Below, in pieces: positions 21,848 through 33,492 of a stretch of DNA of 64,000 bases. The stretch comes from Albugo candida (Eukaryota > Oomycota > Peronosporomycetes > Albuginales > Albuginaceae), in contig CAJNAR010000170.1 of assembly GCA_905220665.1 (NCBI GenBank), positions 353,757-417,756 of the forward strand. The letters are read 5' to 3'. How positions within the stretch are numbered: the stretch's first letter is position 1; every line of letters begins with the position of its first letter. Position numbers and translations under genes: made by a program. The notes beneath the pieces were generated by a model. The model was not told the DNA's origin and searched no databases. It worked only from the letters and a program-made list of their open reading frames with translations.

Positions 21848-24394
21848 TTATGTCTGCGCAATCTTTAAATCAATGGACATCAAAGAAGCTACAAAAGTGG
21901 AGATCATTTTCGGCTTGACCTCCACGATATCTTCATACGTCAAAAAAACCGTCGCACCAACTTTCTGCGCACAGCTAATTGCATATTTCGCATTATTGAT
22001 TTTTTCATCGTCCGACTCGCCGCTAGTCACTTGATCCCAATTCACTGCACGTGACTCAACTGCGTGTACCAGATCCAATAAATATATTCCATTGGAGAGC
22101 ACACCGTCCCGGAAGGCAGACATTTGTGCTTTTGATCGTCCTGACTGCTGCACTTTGGCATTCGCCCACTCGATAATGTCCTTGTCAGTAATTGGATGGC
22201 CACCATTCCGTGCCAAACTTGTCAAGATCTTCAGTTGCTGGTGTCGCATACTCTGCCACATAATGGATAAGATGAGCTTCTTATTGCCGTCAAAGATATC
22301 CGCACCGCCAATGTTGACCAGCGAGAATTGAAATGGAGCATCCTTTCCGATATCCACACAGTAATTACAATTTTCCACCTTTTGATACGTATTCGGTGCG
22401 TTCATATGAACTTTGGACCATTGAACCACTCCTTTTTCAATTCGGTCAAATACTTTGAGTAACGCGATGCCATCACGCACGTCGGAGAACAGATGATTGA
22501 TGTGTAGCCCATCGATTCCCATTGAATTGATCCACATGCGGAAGACACGTTCTTCTCGAGTATCTCCGACATCATCGTACAGAATCTCATTCAATTTCTT
22601 CATGTCTGCCTCCACAACATCAAGAGATGGACAAGTATTGAATAATTGAGCCACAAACGACATATTGAGTTTGGGGTTCCCATTGGTGATATCGTGAGGT
22701 TTGATGAACGTTTCCACTTGCAGGTGTCGAGCGTTTTGGATGACGTGTGCGGCGCGTCCTTGTCCGGTTTGTTCGTTGCATAAGTCACATTGATTCGGTG
22801 CAATGTGATGAAGCAAAACGCTGTACGCATGCGCATCCTTTACATCGCTGCTGAAATTACTAATTCGGTGTGGATGTCCGGCACCCTGCAAGTGATAATT
22901 CATCCATCGAAGTAAGATTTGGTCAGGTGGGAGACGCATAAACTCTTCCAAGGATTCACCATCGAGTAATAATCGAACTAATTCGGGATGATTCTTCAAA
23001 TTGATGGTAGACGTCAGCTGGATTTTGATGATTTGCCACACAAGCCCAAGCACTAGAATCGGTTTGCCTTCAATCAAATCCACCGGTCCAATATTAACGA
23101 CACTGCAGCCGATGCTTTTGGCGGCGTTGATGCAGAGATTGAGATTTTCGGTCATTTCGTACACATTAAGAGCTTTTGTTGTGGTGTTGTTGATGGCACG
23201 GGAATCAATAGTTTCTGGAACAGCCTCATTCAAAAGCTTACACAGTAAAACTCCATCTGCCACCGACAAAAAAAGACCGTCATCGTCGGTGGAAATTGGA
23301 AGCAAATGAGATAACTGTGAATCACGACCCAAGCAATTATTAATATGCTCCGTGAATGCAGTTTTCTCGGCTTCAGAGTATGAATGGACACCACCTGCAC
23401 TTCCTCGGACTTCATGTATGACACTGGAGGTATGAGGTCGTGATCCCGTTTTAGAAACGCTGTATAGAGGCTGACTTGGATTGCTTACTTTCCGTTCCGA
23501 TGGCCATGAGAATTTTCTACTACGTTCACCCATTTTGATTATGTTCGAGTCATCCGATGCTACGGGTGTTGAAGGAGCCTTCAACGATTGTTTTGATGTT
23601 TCACTGCTATTTGGTGCTGGCCACTGAGATTGAGAAAAAACACTGGATGTCGATGATCCGTGAGCTGGGGATGGAATGTTGCTCGACGGTGGCCATTGAG
23701 GCTTTGTGCCAGAAGACTCTTGTGATGAGTGAGCTCGTTGGGATCGCATCGGGGTGCTTGATGGAGGCCAGGGAGCTTTCTTCACGCCAGGTTGACCACT
23801 TTTTGGTGGCCATTGAGGTTTACCCGACATTGTATTGCTACCAGAAATGCTAGAATCTTGAGAAGATTGGGGAGGCCATTTTGCTTTCTGGATGGGGCTT
23901 ACGGTCACCGGCGGGCCAGTCTCATGGGCGACGAGTTTGCTGCTCTCTTGGGTCGATTTAGGTGGCCATTGCGTTTTATTCGCCCACGGTAAGTTGGACG
24001 ATAGTTTCGGAGCAGTGTTTTCTTGCTGCTGCGGTGGAGGTACCACTTGTTTACTCACTTCGCCTGTGGTCTGCAAAGTGGTTTCTACTGGTTTTTGAGT
24101 CCCAAGAGCACCGAAAACAAGCGTTCCATTGCGGAGATCTCGAACGACATTCATAAACTCTACAAATGTAATTTTTCCATGAATTTCCCATTCTCTTGTA
24201 GATTTCACGATCTGAAGGTCATTCGACGTAATTTCGTCATGATGTTCACCACATTCGAGCAACACCGGACCAATCATTGGAAACGAGATCGTGGCTGCCG
24301 AATCGAGGTCATGCTGCTTGAAGCTGGCTTTGAAATTTTGTATCTCTTTTGGAGAGAAAATCTGCAAGAAGCTGGATGGAAGTTGATAGCTCAT
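21848..24394 (-). CDS. Fimbrin/plastin actin-bundling protein with Trp-Pro-Pro repeat linker
   Basis: About 848 residues from ATG 24394; the 42 upstream in-frame codons look like leader. An N-terminal EF-hand-like region (about 10-90) has weak calcium loops (DLDSAATISF; STREWEIHGKITF). Then comes a Pro/Ser-rich linker (about 140-310) with recurrent WPP motifs. Four calponin-homology domains follow: CH1 about 335-455 (GVLLCKLLNEAVPETID), CH2 about 480-595, CH3 about 610-725 (MWINSMGIDGLHINHLFSDVRDG is typical plastin, given here only as a landmark) and CH4 to the C-terminus. Two tandem actin-binding modules in one chain define fimbrin, which crosslinks parallel actin filaments. The gene is intronless. 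Ordinary fimbrins are about 630 residues; the excess is the linker. Confidence 0.88.
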   Translation of the reverse strand: MSYQLPSSFLQIFSPKEIQNFKASFKQHDLDSAATISFPMIGPVLLECGEHHDEITSNDLQIVKSTREWEIHGKITFVEFMNVVRDLRNGTLVFGALGTQKPVETTLQTTGEVSKQVVPPPQQQENTAPKLSSNLPWANKTQWPPKSTQESSKLVAHETGPPVTVSPIQKAKWPPQSSQDSSISGSNTMSGKPQWPPKSGQPGVKKAPWPPSSTPMRSQRAHSSQESSGTKPQWPPSSNIPSPAHGSSTSSVFSQSQWPAPNSSETSKQSLKAPSTPVASDDSNIIKMGERSRKFSWPSERKVSNPSQPLYSVSKTGSRPHTSSVIHEVRGSAGGVHSYSEAEKTAFTEHINNCLGRDSQLSHLLPISTDDDGLFLSVADGVLLCKLLNEAVPETIDSRAINNTTTKALNVYEMTENLNLCINAAKSIGCSVVNIGPVDLIEGKPILVLGLVWQIIKIQLTSTINLKNHPELVRLLLDGESLEEFMRLPPDQILLRWMNYHLQGAGHPHRISNFSSDVKDAHAYSVLLHHIAPNQCDLCNEQTGQGRAAHVIQNARHLQVETFIKPHDITNGNPKLNMSFVAQLFNTCPSLDVVEADMKKLNEILYDDVGDTREERVFRMWINSMGIDGLHINHLFSDVRDGIALLKVFDRIEKGVVQWSKVHMNAPNTYQKVENCNYCVDIGKDAPFQFSLVNIGGADIFDGNKKLILSIMWQSMRHQQLKILTSLARNGGHPITDKDIIEWANAKVQQSGRSKAQMSAFRDGVLSNGIYLLDLVHAVESRAVNWDQVTSGESDDEKINNAKYAISCAQKVGATVFLTYEDIVEVKPKMISTFVASLMSIDLKIAQT

Positions 24395-24634
24395 CCGCTT
24401 TCCTTCTGTTCGTTCAAAGAAGTAATGTGTTCGTAAAGGAATACTGAACAGGCAAATAAAATGTGAGAAAGTCTGTAGGCTTCGTATCGAGTAGAAGGGG
24501 GTATCAATGTTCACAGTCATCTACATCGTACCCACTAGAATTAGTGTATCGTATATCCATAGTATAGTCTTTATAAGGTTATCAAAACACCGAATAGCAA
24601 TCCCACGCAAGAGGCTTTCACCATATATTAATAC

Positions 24635-26530
24635 CTAAAAGACATCAATATTGAGAATTTTAATCTCTTCGCAAGGTCGATCGTACTTGTCCGTACGCGT
24701 TTGTTCAATCGAAGACACTGTGTCCTTCCCATGCTCCACACGACCAAATACAGTGTGTTTATTATCGAGCCATGGCGTCGGTACAGTTGTGATAAAAAAC
24801 TGAGAGCCGTTTGTATTGGGACCCGAATTTGCCATCGACACAGTGAAGGCTCGATCATGTCGTAAGTTCCGATTTAGTTCGTCTTCAAACTCCCCACCCC
24901 AAATCGATTCGCCACCGGTTCCATCCCCAAGTGGATCGCCCGTTTGTACCATGAAATTCTTGATCACGCGATGGAAAATCACATTGTCGTAGTATCCATT
25001 GCGTGCGTGTGTGCAGAAATTCTCTACCGTGCGAGGACATTCTTTTGGGAATAGTTTCACAGTTATATCGCCAATAGTTGTATGGATAATGATAGTGTCA
25101 CCCATAACCTTCGAACTCGACTCAGAGGCCACTTGCAATTCTTCCATTGTTGGCTTCTCGTTAAACACATCTCTTCCAATGCTTGTATCGTCTTCGTCCT
25201 CTTCCGCTGGCTCACGTGTTGAGAAAAGATAGAATCGATTTTTCTTGTATGAAGTACAGAATAAAGTCGGATCGACTGGATCCGATCGATCGGAATCGGT
25301 CATAACCATGGAATCTTGCTTCAGCTTGGAGCTGGACGCATTACGAATTTGCTTTTCCATCTGAGTATTTACTTTAAGCTTCTCTTGAAATAACGCGACA
25401 CGCAGAAATCGATCCGTATTTTCGACTTTACCCAGAACACGAACGAACTTGTTGGTTTCGATATTGAGCACCTTGATTCCCAATAATGTTGGATAGAGGA
25501 GGAAATGACCACTTTCATCAAATGTGCAATTGGAAACAACTTCAGAAGCTGCAAGCTCTTTTTCCACTGCAGAACGTCGACCAAAATCTAACGCATCTAA
25601 CGGAAGACTTTTATCCGCAAATGCATCCTGAAAAATAACCAAACTTTCATCGTACTTCCGTCTCAATTTCCCAGTTAGGAATCGAAATACGCGAATTTGA
25701 GCGTCTTTGGCAGTCAATGCAAAGTTCTCCCCTTGTGAGTCAATTGCAATTGACATTGGAATTGTCTTATGTTTTGCAAGTTCATACAAATCTGTCTCGC
25801 CTTTATACTTGAACGCCAACGAGTCTTCGGGGAAATTGAATGTTTCTGCGTTCCAGTATTCGATATGACCTTTTGCATCACAGCTTATGGTACAATCATA
25901 AACAGCATTATAGCCTAACAGAAGCACTGGTGCCGTGTGAAGCTTGTCTATTGTATGAATGGGCTCGTGGGTCGCTTGATCAGCTTGATAAATTCTAATC
26001 CAGCTGCCTGTTTTATCGGAGATCGCTATTTTGGAGAGAATCGCATTTTTTTGGTGAATCCAGCAGCACTCATTAGGGATGTATCCCACTTTGATCATGT
26101 TGACCATATCAAATCCGATCACATCATAGAATTTGATGTTCTGGTCACTCGATGTGCTGCAAAGCCGAAGACCATCGGAAGACACCGCCAAGGCGAAAAT
26201 CTCGTTCATATGCGCTTTGTAATGCTTCACAAACTCAATACCATGCAGCATCTTCTTCCAGAATTTTACATGTCCATCTTTACTCGCCGTTATGATGAAT
26301 TGTGTCTCTGGAGCGACGACCACATGCGTCACAATATCTCGATGCATGTAGCTTTTCTCGTACATTTCAGCGGATGGTATATTGGTAAGATATGATTCCT
26401 CAAATAATAGTTTGGGTTTCTTTGTTTTTCGCTTGGGTGGCATTGGCATTGGCATCGTATCAGCGTCATTTTCTTCGTCGGTAAATGTGTCGGAAGATGG
26501 GCGCTTTGCGATCGCCATGACGTCTTTCAT
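24635..26530 (-). CDS. PPWD1: PPWD1: WD40 and cyclophilin peptidyl-prolyl isomerase
   Basis: About 631 residues from the first ATG (26530; another at 26518). The N-terminus carries a basic KRKTKKPKL segment, then [14 protein letters not shown] with a WD40 propeller ([14 protein letters not shown] and further repeats, about 60-400), [13 protein letters not shown] linker and a C-terminal cyclophilin domain (about 475-631). Catalytic cyclophilin residues are kept: [15 protein letters not shown] with the key Arg, NTNGSQFFI and [10 protein letters not shown]. This order is specific to PPWD1, a nuclear isomerase found in the spliceosomal C complex. Similarity to the human protein as I recall it extends over the whole length. 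The gene is intronless. The open frame extends 30 codons upstream but without an ATG. Confidence 0.95.
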   Translation of the reverse strand: MKDVMAIAKRPSSDTFTDEENDADTMPMPMPPKRKTKKPKLLFEESYLTNIPSAEMYEKSYMHRDIVTHVVVAPETQFIITASKDGHVKFWKKMLHGIEFVKHYKAHMNEIFALAVSSDGLRLCSTSSDQNIKFYDVIGFDMVNMIKVGYIPNECCWIHQKNAILSKIAISDKTGSWIRIYQADQATHEPIHTIDKLHTAPVLLLGYNAVYDCTISCDAKGHIEYWNAETFNFPEDSLAFKYKGETDLYELAKHKTIPMSIAIDSQGENFALTAKDAQIRVFRFLTGKLRRKYDESLVIFQDAFADKSLPLDALDFGRRSAVEKELAASEVVSNCTFDESGHFLLYPTLLGIKVLNIETNKFVRVLGKVENTDRFLRVALFQEKLKVNTQMEKQIRNASSSKLKQDSMVMTDSDRSDPVDPTLFCTSYKKNRFYLFSTREPAEEDEDDTSIGRDVFNEKPTMEELQVASESSSKVMGDTIIIHTTIGDITVKLFPKECPRTVENFCTHARNGYYDNVIFHRVIKNFMVQTGDPLGDGTGGESIWGGEFEDELNRNLRHDRAFTVSMANSGPNTNGSQFFITTVPTPWLDNKHTVFGRVEHGKDTVSSIEQTRTDKYDRPCEEIKILNIDVF

Positions 26531-27064
26531 CCAATCAACATCATCATTATGATAACGTATCTTTACTGTGTAGCTACCCGTTAACGTGATATCTTTGCAG
26601 CTGTTCAGACTCAGACACAAGTCTGTGCTTAGTTAATAAAAAATGATTTTGCAGGTTCACAAGATCAGCATTTTCTAACACGAGTTATCTATAACGACAT
26701 GCAAACTTTGTAGCTCCCTTGAATAAAAACGCTTTCAATCACAATATGAGCAGTTAGGAACATGTCAGAACAAAGCGTATTTTCAACGTTTCATACCTTT
26801 TAGTTTTTCTATAGGACTGACTCTATCCTGATAGAAATGACTTGTTATAGAAAAACTTGTTTTTTTTCGAGGTAAAAGTAGGATCAGAATGCTTGAAGAA
26901 GCCTTCATCAGCATTCAAACACCCTTTTTGTATCTGTTTTGACTCCACTGCCTACTCCATCAAACTCAGTCACAGAAAAGCGCCAATTCGTCGAATTCCA
27001 TGTTTACTCGCGTGCCTATTAATCGCAATAATCCATCAGAGTTGCTCAGGCGCAAGTGTAAAAA
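26531..27064. other. Divergent intergenic region between PPWD1 and the PH-like gene
   Basis: 534 bases with both 5' ends. It has a T-run at about 26859-26867 and short open frames only. No RNA gene or repeat is seen. Confidence 0.5.
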
Positions 27065-27992
27065 ATGCTACAAGTTGCTCCGAATTTCGCACCAAGTATT
27101 GAGACTACGCAATCTGTGCGTGCTTTTGACGAACCACACTCTAAGCGAATGAGAGGAGTATTTCACCATATTTCTCATGCGAGACGAAAGCTTGGGCTTT
27201 TAAGGCATAGGACGGACTCGCATCGGTCGCCTCCTTCCCCACAAGCAAGGACGCAACGCACGTCGAGGCTAACAAGGCAGAGTACTAGTCGGATGAGTCG
27301 AATTGGAATCACATTTGGTAAAAACAAGAGCAAGAAATGTGTTCATTTTGATTTCTCACACGAAGAAATCGAACGTTCAATGACTACAGAGGAAGAAAAA
27401 GAATCATATCATTATTCACGGAAAGAACTGGATTACGTGATGGCTCGTGCCAGAGAGGATGGTGCCTGTACAATGATGGGTTCAACGCTCTTTCAGCCAG
27501 CTGGAACGATTTTACAGCAAGGCACATTGACATTCCCTTCTGGCCGACCATTCCTCAAGCATTCGGCCTTCCTGACTCGAAAAACATTTTATTGCTTACT
27601 GCTGTCCAAGTACGTGTCCATACGATCTGAGTAGTGTTTTCTTTTCTGACTCATTACCACGCAGTTGTGAATTTCTACTTTTTCGCTCGGCGGCCGATGC
27701 GGCACAACGAGTGGAGTGTTCTGCTCGCTTTGAAATGCATTCACTAAAGGAATGCAGTGCGATGAGTACAACACAAAAACTTGCTCTTTCGGATTACGAA
27801 TTACCAATCGCTTCACCAACTGCATTTTTTCTCGATCTTGTGCAATTGCATCCAACAAACGAAGGAAAAACGTCACAAAGAGTACTTATCGTGACAAAAG
27901 ATCAGCTCACAGCGCGTAATTGGATACTAGCTTTAACCAAAGCCCAGCAGATATATTCGGCAACCATTGGAAGGGGTAGTGCTAAGAACTGA
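27065..27992 (+). CDS. PH-like domain protein, function unknown
   Basis: Two exons (27065-27609, 27665-27992; intron 55 bp) give about 290 residues. The N-terminal 80 residues are basic and Ser/Arg-rich. A charged helix (HEEIERSMTTEEEKESYHYSRKELDYV) precedes a C-terminal region that reads like a pleckstrin-homology fold: GTLTFPSGRPFLKHSAFLTRK, a central core, and a final helix with the expected Trp (ARNWILALTKAQQIY). PH domains bind phosphoinositides or proteins at membranes. The intron is placed inside the PH-like region (LLSKN). The exact PH subfamily and role are not identifiable. Confidence 0.6.
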
Positions 27993-28050
27993 TACTAATT
28001 GGAATAGATGAGATTTTTATTGCAATTCACTTTTAGTCAAAAGGTCGGAT

Positions 28051-28684
<634 letters not shown>

Positions 28685-28723
28685 ACATCGATACAAGTAG
28701 CCAATTACATTGCACTTAAGATC

Positions 28724-29980
28724 CTAATGATGCGGCGAATTCTGTCCGCATTTCAAATCAGAAGCACAATTTCGAGGATATCGTTTACTAGCTTTCTCAA
28801 CTTGTATTGTGGTATGTGTAATCCCCATCGATAGCAAGTAGTCTTGAGCTTCATGTAATGCGTTATCTGGATCGTCCGAAATCAAATGCACACTGAGTGA
28901 CGGAAGCCCTGCGCTTAATGACCAAATATGTAGATCGTGGAGACCGTATACAGACGCACATGCCCGCAACCCGACTTCGATCTCTTTATGATCAATTCCT
29001 TCGGGCGTTCCCTCCATCAATACGTGCAAACTGCTAGTGACAATGCCGAACGTAGTTCCGAGTACAACGATCGAAAAGATAAAGGTCGCAATTGGATCGG
29101 CAATTTGCCAGGATGGGTTATACCAAATCAATCCTCCCGCAATGCATACACCGATACTTTGTATGAAATCGCCCAAAGCGTGGATATAAGCCGCTTCAAT
29201 GTTGAGATTTTCGAGCGTGATGAGTCGTCTCTTGTTTTTCGCATCTGCCAAATTCTTGTCTGATTGAATCACATGATGCTCTCCGTTTCCGTTATGAGGC
29301 GTATGCTGGTCTTTTTCATGTTTATGCTCTTGATGCTGGCCATGCCCACCATGACTATGTCCATGACTGTGGCTGTGTCCATGACTGTGCCCACCATGGC
29401 TATGACCATGATTATGACCGTGTCCGAGGATCCGCATAAGGATCAAATTGACTCCAAGTCCGATGCAAGCCACGATAAACATAAGTTTGCCATTTACATG
29501 TTCTGTCGGATGTGGCTGTAAACAATCCATGAGACGTTCAATCGCGGCATAGACCAGCACTCCTGTAAGCACCCAAATGACAAGGACACTTGTAATAGCA
29601 CCAATCACTTCTGCACGCAAAAATCCAAAACTCAACTTTGCTGAAGCAGGCAGAGTACTCACCCAAATTGCGAATAGCGAGATACAAAATCCAGCCACAT
29701 CTGATAATAGGTGGGCTGCATCCGTCATAATGGCAAGACTCCCTGCTAAAATCCCTCCGAATACTTCAGCAAGCATGAAAAGAATCGAAAACATACACGC
29801 CAACTGCAGTTTTCGTTTTGCTCGTAATGAGCTCTCATCCAGTGCAATTCGACGCATGGAAGGAGAATCAGCCACTAGAGGATTAGGTCTAGAATCTTGG
29901 GAGCCGTAATTTTGTACAGATAGCTCTTTTGACACTAGTAAACTTTTTTGTGCCTCAATATCTTGATGCAAATTGCTCAT
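28724..29980 (-). CDS. CDF/ZnT-type zinc transporter
   Basis: A 418-residue intronless cation diffusion facilitator. Six hydrophobic spans are visible. The metal site HxxxD appears in TM2 (DAAHLLSDVAGF) and again in TM5 (HALGDFIQSIGV). Between TM4 and TM5 lies a cytoplasmic loop made largely of His-Gly-His/Ser repeats (about residues 188-240), typical of Zn-specific ZnT/ZAT proteins. A C-terminal cytoplasmic domain follows (MEGTPEGIDHKEIEVGL, DLHIWSLSAGLPSLSVHL), as in the ZnT2/3/4/8 and plant MTP1 group. It should export zinc from the cytosol into vesicles or out of the cell. Target membrane cannot be read. Confidence 0.93.
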   Translation of the reverse strand: MSNLHQDIEAQKSLLVSKELSVQNYGSQDSRPNPLVADSPSMRRIALDESSLRAKRKLQLACMFSILFMLAEVFGGILAGSLAIMTDAAHLLSDVAGFCISLFAIWVSTLPASAKLSFGFLRAEVIGAITSVLVIWVLTGVLVYAAIERLMDCLQPHPTEHVNGKLMFIVACIGLGVNLILMRILGHGHNHGHSHGGHSHGHSHSHGHSHGGHGQHQEHKHEKDQHTPHNGNGEHHVIQSDKNLADAKNKRRLITLENLNIEAAYIHALGDFIQSIGVCIAGGLIWYNPSWQIADPIATFIFSIVVLGTTFGIVTSSLHVLMEGTPEGIDHKEIEVGLRACASVYGLHDLHIWSLSAGLPSLSVHLISDDPDNALHEAQDYLLSMGITHTTIQVEKASKRYPRNCASDLKCGQNSPHH

Positions 29981-30254
29981 TTCGTTTTAGTAACTGCGCA
30001 CCAATGAAAAGACGTCGGCGTTGACAGTTATATATTATATTATAGAGGTTCACGATATTCACGCTATGAGGACACATAAAGCGCGCTGACACTCTTTTCC
30101 TGTAACGAGGCGGACTAGCTTTCCCCAGCATCAACGTGTAGATGCCACACATTCCTTGCATGATGAGAAACGTGTTGTTCCGCCGCCGGATACTACCCGA
30201 ATAGAAGCCTCATTTGAAGTCCCCACTTCGAAAACGCATCATACATTTGTTTTT

Positions 30255-32273
30255 TTAAATTTGCAAAATGAGGTCTGGGTCGGTTTCAATGCCGCTTTCT
30301 CGAATCGACTCACTTAATCGAGCCAGTGTCGAGTTTCTGTTAAACACGATTGGACCGTCTTCCGGCTCATTGCAGCCATAGTCGATATTTACAGTCGCAA
30401 TTGATTCTTCATCGTCTTCCCGATGTGTCAGATTGGTCCCAATGCCTTTATAAAGACACCCACGCTTTGGACCAGCTACGGTGGAGGCTAACGATATCCT
30501 ATGGTGGTCAACCATGAATTCAGAAAGCGCTTTTTCATCTTCGTCGCCTTGTACTGTCGATCTCAACGACATAAACGTATTTGTGATTTCATGGATCGAC
30601 GAATTTGTCAAATTGGGCTCAAGACCAAGAGGCACATGAGAGTTCTTCAAATCATCCAATTCCAGCAAAGGGTTTCTTCTTTTAGTGACTTGCATAGCGC
30701 GCTGCACATCATGCTCTTCATCCACGCCATAACTCATCTGGAGGTCCCACTCATCATCCGCCTCGGGTAAGGTCTCATTTTGGAATCGACTGGCGGGGTT
30801 TTGAAGTTTGACTCGGGAAACTAGATCTGTGAGTAAGTCTCGCTCTTCCTTTTGAAGCGTTTCTTCGTGATGCCTTAGCGCATATGATGTCAATGTGGCG
30901 CCATGAACGAGCGATTTCCTTGATTTTATACGAGACCTCGACTTTTCCTCACTATCTTGAGCACACGATGAAGCGCGATGAAGCTGATCCTTCCTTTCCG
31001 TTCGAATTGGATTCGAATACGCATCGGTTCCCGGGAAAGCGATCTCACCTATTGCGGATTGAATCACCCTTGGATCTTCCGGTCTAGTACTAGGTTGGAG
31101 ATACGCAGAAGCTCCACGTTGCATTGGATGCCACAATTTCGAGTTTGTTTTCAGCTTGGAAGTCTGTTTTTCATCCATCACCGAGTATGCCGAAGCGGTG
31201 ATGCTACTTGCCAACGCTCGGTGATCCGTCTCGTTCGTGCAAACCAGGCATATACGAAGCTTTACAAGCTTACAATGTTTTTCACTACGATTGGTAGAGC
31301 CCAAATCTCCCCCATGAGCAAACGTAAATGATTGACTACAAGCTGAGCACACAACTTCGCCACAAGCTCTACAGCGCGTTTTTCTGAGAAAGAAGTGAAA
31401 GCGGACTTGACATATATCGCATTGTGATCGTTCATTTTTCGCCACAAGATCCAAATCGCTAAGAAGGTGTAATTGACTCAGTCTTTTTTGCTGTAGAAAC
31501 TTGGTAAAACTTGCTACCATTAGCACGCGGCGACGACATGCAAGAAAATAAATGGGTCGAGGAAGTCGCAAGTTCCCTTTTAGACTCACTTGGACGCAAT
31601 GAACGAGATCCAAATATCCCTTCTGCTCGGACTCCATGAACACATATCCTGTGTTATACATACTTCCCCGTATGTATCCTAATTTATGTCTTAAATCAGG
31701 ACAAGAGTCTAATTGGATCGAGTGGATAGACCGAACCCAGCCTCTGTGACCTTTTTGATCCTGGAATACATCTTGACATTCTAACGTGCAAAAGTCTCGA
31801 TTGCGGATAAATGGTGAGGGTATTTCAATAGCTGTCCATTTAACTGTCACTTGATGCATTTGATTCTCTGCCGTCGGTCTTACTAATGTGTGTAGTACAA
31901 CCGAGTCCAATATATCTTCATTGTACAGGTGTGCAAAAGTGCGCATTTTACTTGTCGTCGACGTATCGAAAAATCGTGCAATTTCTTCTTGTGTAGCCTT
32001 TACCCTTGTAGCTCCACACACATATTGGACCTCATGATGCTTGTCATGAGTTTCCAATATGGAAAGGCGCTCTCGTTCTCGCCCACGAAACAACTGAATG
32101 TTGCGATGAGAGCCTGCCGGGATCCATTCGATAGGTCCGGACGCACTTTGTAAGGTTTCAACCAGCGAGCGCGCCGAATTTTTTGCTTTTGTGATCAAAA
32201 AGTCTCGTTCTTGATCAGAAAGCGGCGGACACTGAAAGTAATTCTCGGGAAGATTAAAACGTTTCCGGGACAT
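30255..32273 (-). CDS. FYVE/START protein 1 (intronless paralogue)
   Basis: A 672-residue member of the oomycete FYVE/START family. It begins NLPENYFQCPPLSDQERDF, a motif shared with two other genes in the window. A START-like lipid-binding region spans about residues 20-265, including the family block RNRDFCTLECQDVF and GWVRSIHSI. A FYVE-like zinc finger lies at about 284-342 (CDIC, CRACGEVVCSAC, CLVC). The canonical R(R/K)HHCR ligand motif is replaced by KTRCRAC, so PI3P binding is doubtful. The C-terminal half is Ser-rich and disordered. Unlike the two paralogues at 44-52 kb it has no intron at the LE/CQ junction. Likely a peripheral membrane protein acting in lipid transfer or endosomal traffic, by inference. 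Confidence 0.8.
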   Translation of the reverse strand: MSRKRFNLPENYFQCPPLSDQERDFLITKAKNSARSLVETLQSASGPIEWIPAGSHRNIQLFRGRERERLSILETHDKHHEVQYVCGATRVKATQEEIARFFDTSTTSKMRTFAHLYNEDILDSVVLHTLVRPTAENQMHQVTVKWTAIEIPSPFIRNRDFCTLECQDVFQDQKGHRGWVRSIHSIQLDSCPDLRHKLGYIRGSMYNTGYVFMESEQKGYLDLVHCVQVSLKGNLRLPRPIYFLACRRRVLMVASFTKFLQQKRLSQLHLLSDLDLVAKNERSQCDICQVRFHFFLRKTRCRACGEVVCSACSQSFTFAHGGDLGSTNRSEKHCKLVKLRICLVCTNETDHRALASSITASAYSVMDEKQTSKLKTNSKLWHPMQRGASAYLQPSTRPEDPRVIQSAIGEIAFPGTDAYSNPIRTERKDQLHRASSCAQDSEEKSRSRIKSRKSLVHGATLTSYALRHHEETLQKEERDLLTDLVSRVKLQNPASRFQNETLPEADDEWDLQMSYGVDEEHDVQRAMQVTKRRNPLLELDDLKNSHVPLGLEPNLTNSSIHEITNTFMSLRSTVQGDEDEKALSEFMVDHHRISLASTVAGPKRGCLYKGIGTNLTHREDDEESIATVNIDYGCNEPEDGPIVFNRNSTLARLSESIRESGIETDPDLILQI

Positions 32274-33492
32274 CGTGGACTGTGATGAAGCTCTAATGCA
32301 AAAGTGTATCGTTTATTCATGCGTCCCGGAAAATACACAAGAGGGTATGTATAGGTGCAAAGAGACTTGAGTGAGATGGGTCATGCAGTCCGATTTATTC
32401 AGTTTTATGAAGGGTGGTAGTCAGAGAATAATTGGTGGAAAATCCATATAGATACAAAAATAATAGCTAAACGAGCTTAAGGCAGTCAGAATTTTGAATG
32501 CTAAGAAACTGCTCTCAATCGTATAAACTATGGGATTCGATGCGAGGGACACAGATGCAGCATTTTCTCCATACCAGAAGCGTAGAAGTAGTACCGCTAC
32601 GTGTAGATCAGGCTCCAGTAGGGGTCCAAATTCATACCACTGGCTCTGAACTGGATGTTTGTCTACATCGAATCTGCGATTTAAGATTCGGATATTCTAT
32701 CGCTGACTATAAAGTGCCAAATAGTATTGCTAAACTTCACGAATTTGCTTTCTGGGCTGATATAATGGATAGACACGATTGGCTCGCCGCATAGAGCGCA
32801 AGAAACAGTGCCTTTGATGTGGCAATATACAGTTCGCAAAGCGCCAGTCGATAATTACATAGAGGAAATTGGATACTGCACGGCAAGTACCTTGCGGGCG
32901 AATCACTGCGGTGGATAAAATACGTTTGCGAGAAGTATAGCATACTTTCTGAGTCACGTCGACCCCCTGTAGCATTATAGCAAGCGATCTGTGCTAACAA
33001 GCGCAACAGAATAGTGAATGCATCTTTCGGTAAGGCCCTGACCGAGTGGCTAATTGCTCTTATTGCCCGCGTGTTTGTACAAGTAGTCGTGTAAAGAAAC
33101 GCATTTTTTTCATGACTTTACGCTAATAGCTTTTATTTGCGTGAAAACCCCAGCTCTCTGTGCTGTGTAAAAGCGCCTGTCAGCCTATTTTGCCGCATAA
33201 GGTGTAGATAGATCACAGCACATGTCGCGCGTGGACATTTTCTATAGTACTTATCTATTATCTGTGTGATTCAGAATTGTCGAAATATGGTGCGAGAGGA
33301 TATCAGCAATCGACGGAAGCCTTATATCCGGTGAGTGCGATATTCTATTGCCAAGTGGGTATTGCCCGAAAGAATGGACATCTATCAAACCACAAGACGT
33401 CATTATGCTCTCGTGCGGCATCCGATTCTCAAAAAGCCAGATACGACCGAAAAACATCACAGAACGAGCACTACATTCGTACGACATCGAGA
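32274..33492. other. Divergent intergenic region between FYVE/START 1 and the BAG-like gene
   Basis: About 1.2 kb. It contains a 98-codon open frame at 32498-32794 without recognisable similarity. The frame of the BAG-like gene stays open back to 33277 but without ATG. No tRNA-like fold was found on reading. Confidence 0.45.

Noticed and set aside
24395..24520. 42 extra N-terminal codons of the fimbrin frame
   Set aside because: The sequence is hydrophobic and unlike fimbrin; the ATG at 24394 is followed directly by the EF-hand-like region, so the upstream part is probably leader.
29310..29420. Simple repeat rich in ATG/CCATGACTG units
   Set aside because: It encodes the His-rich loop of the zinc transporter on the minus strand and is explained by that protein.
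32498..32794. 98-codon plus-strand frame upstream of the BAG-like gene
   Set aside because: No similarity, no splice or promoter support, and overlapping frames of similar length on the other strand.
33000..33110. Possible tRNA near a ctgaccgagtggctaa segment
   Set aside because: No T arm or acceptor stem could be paired around it.
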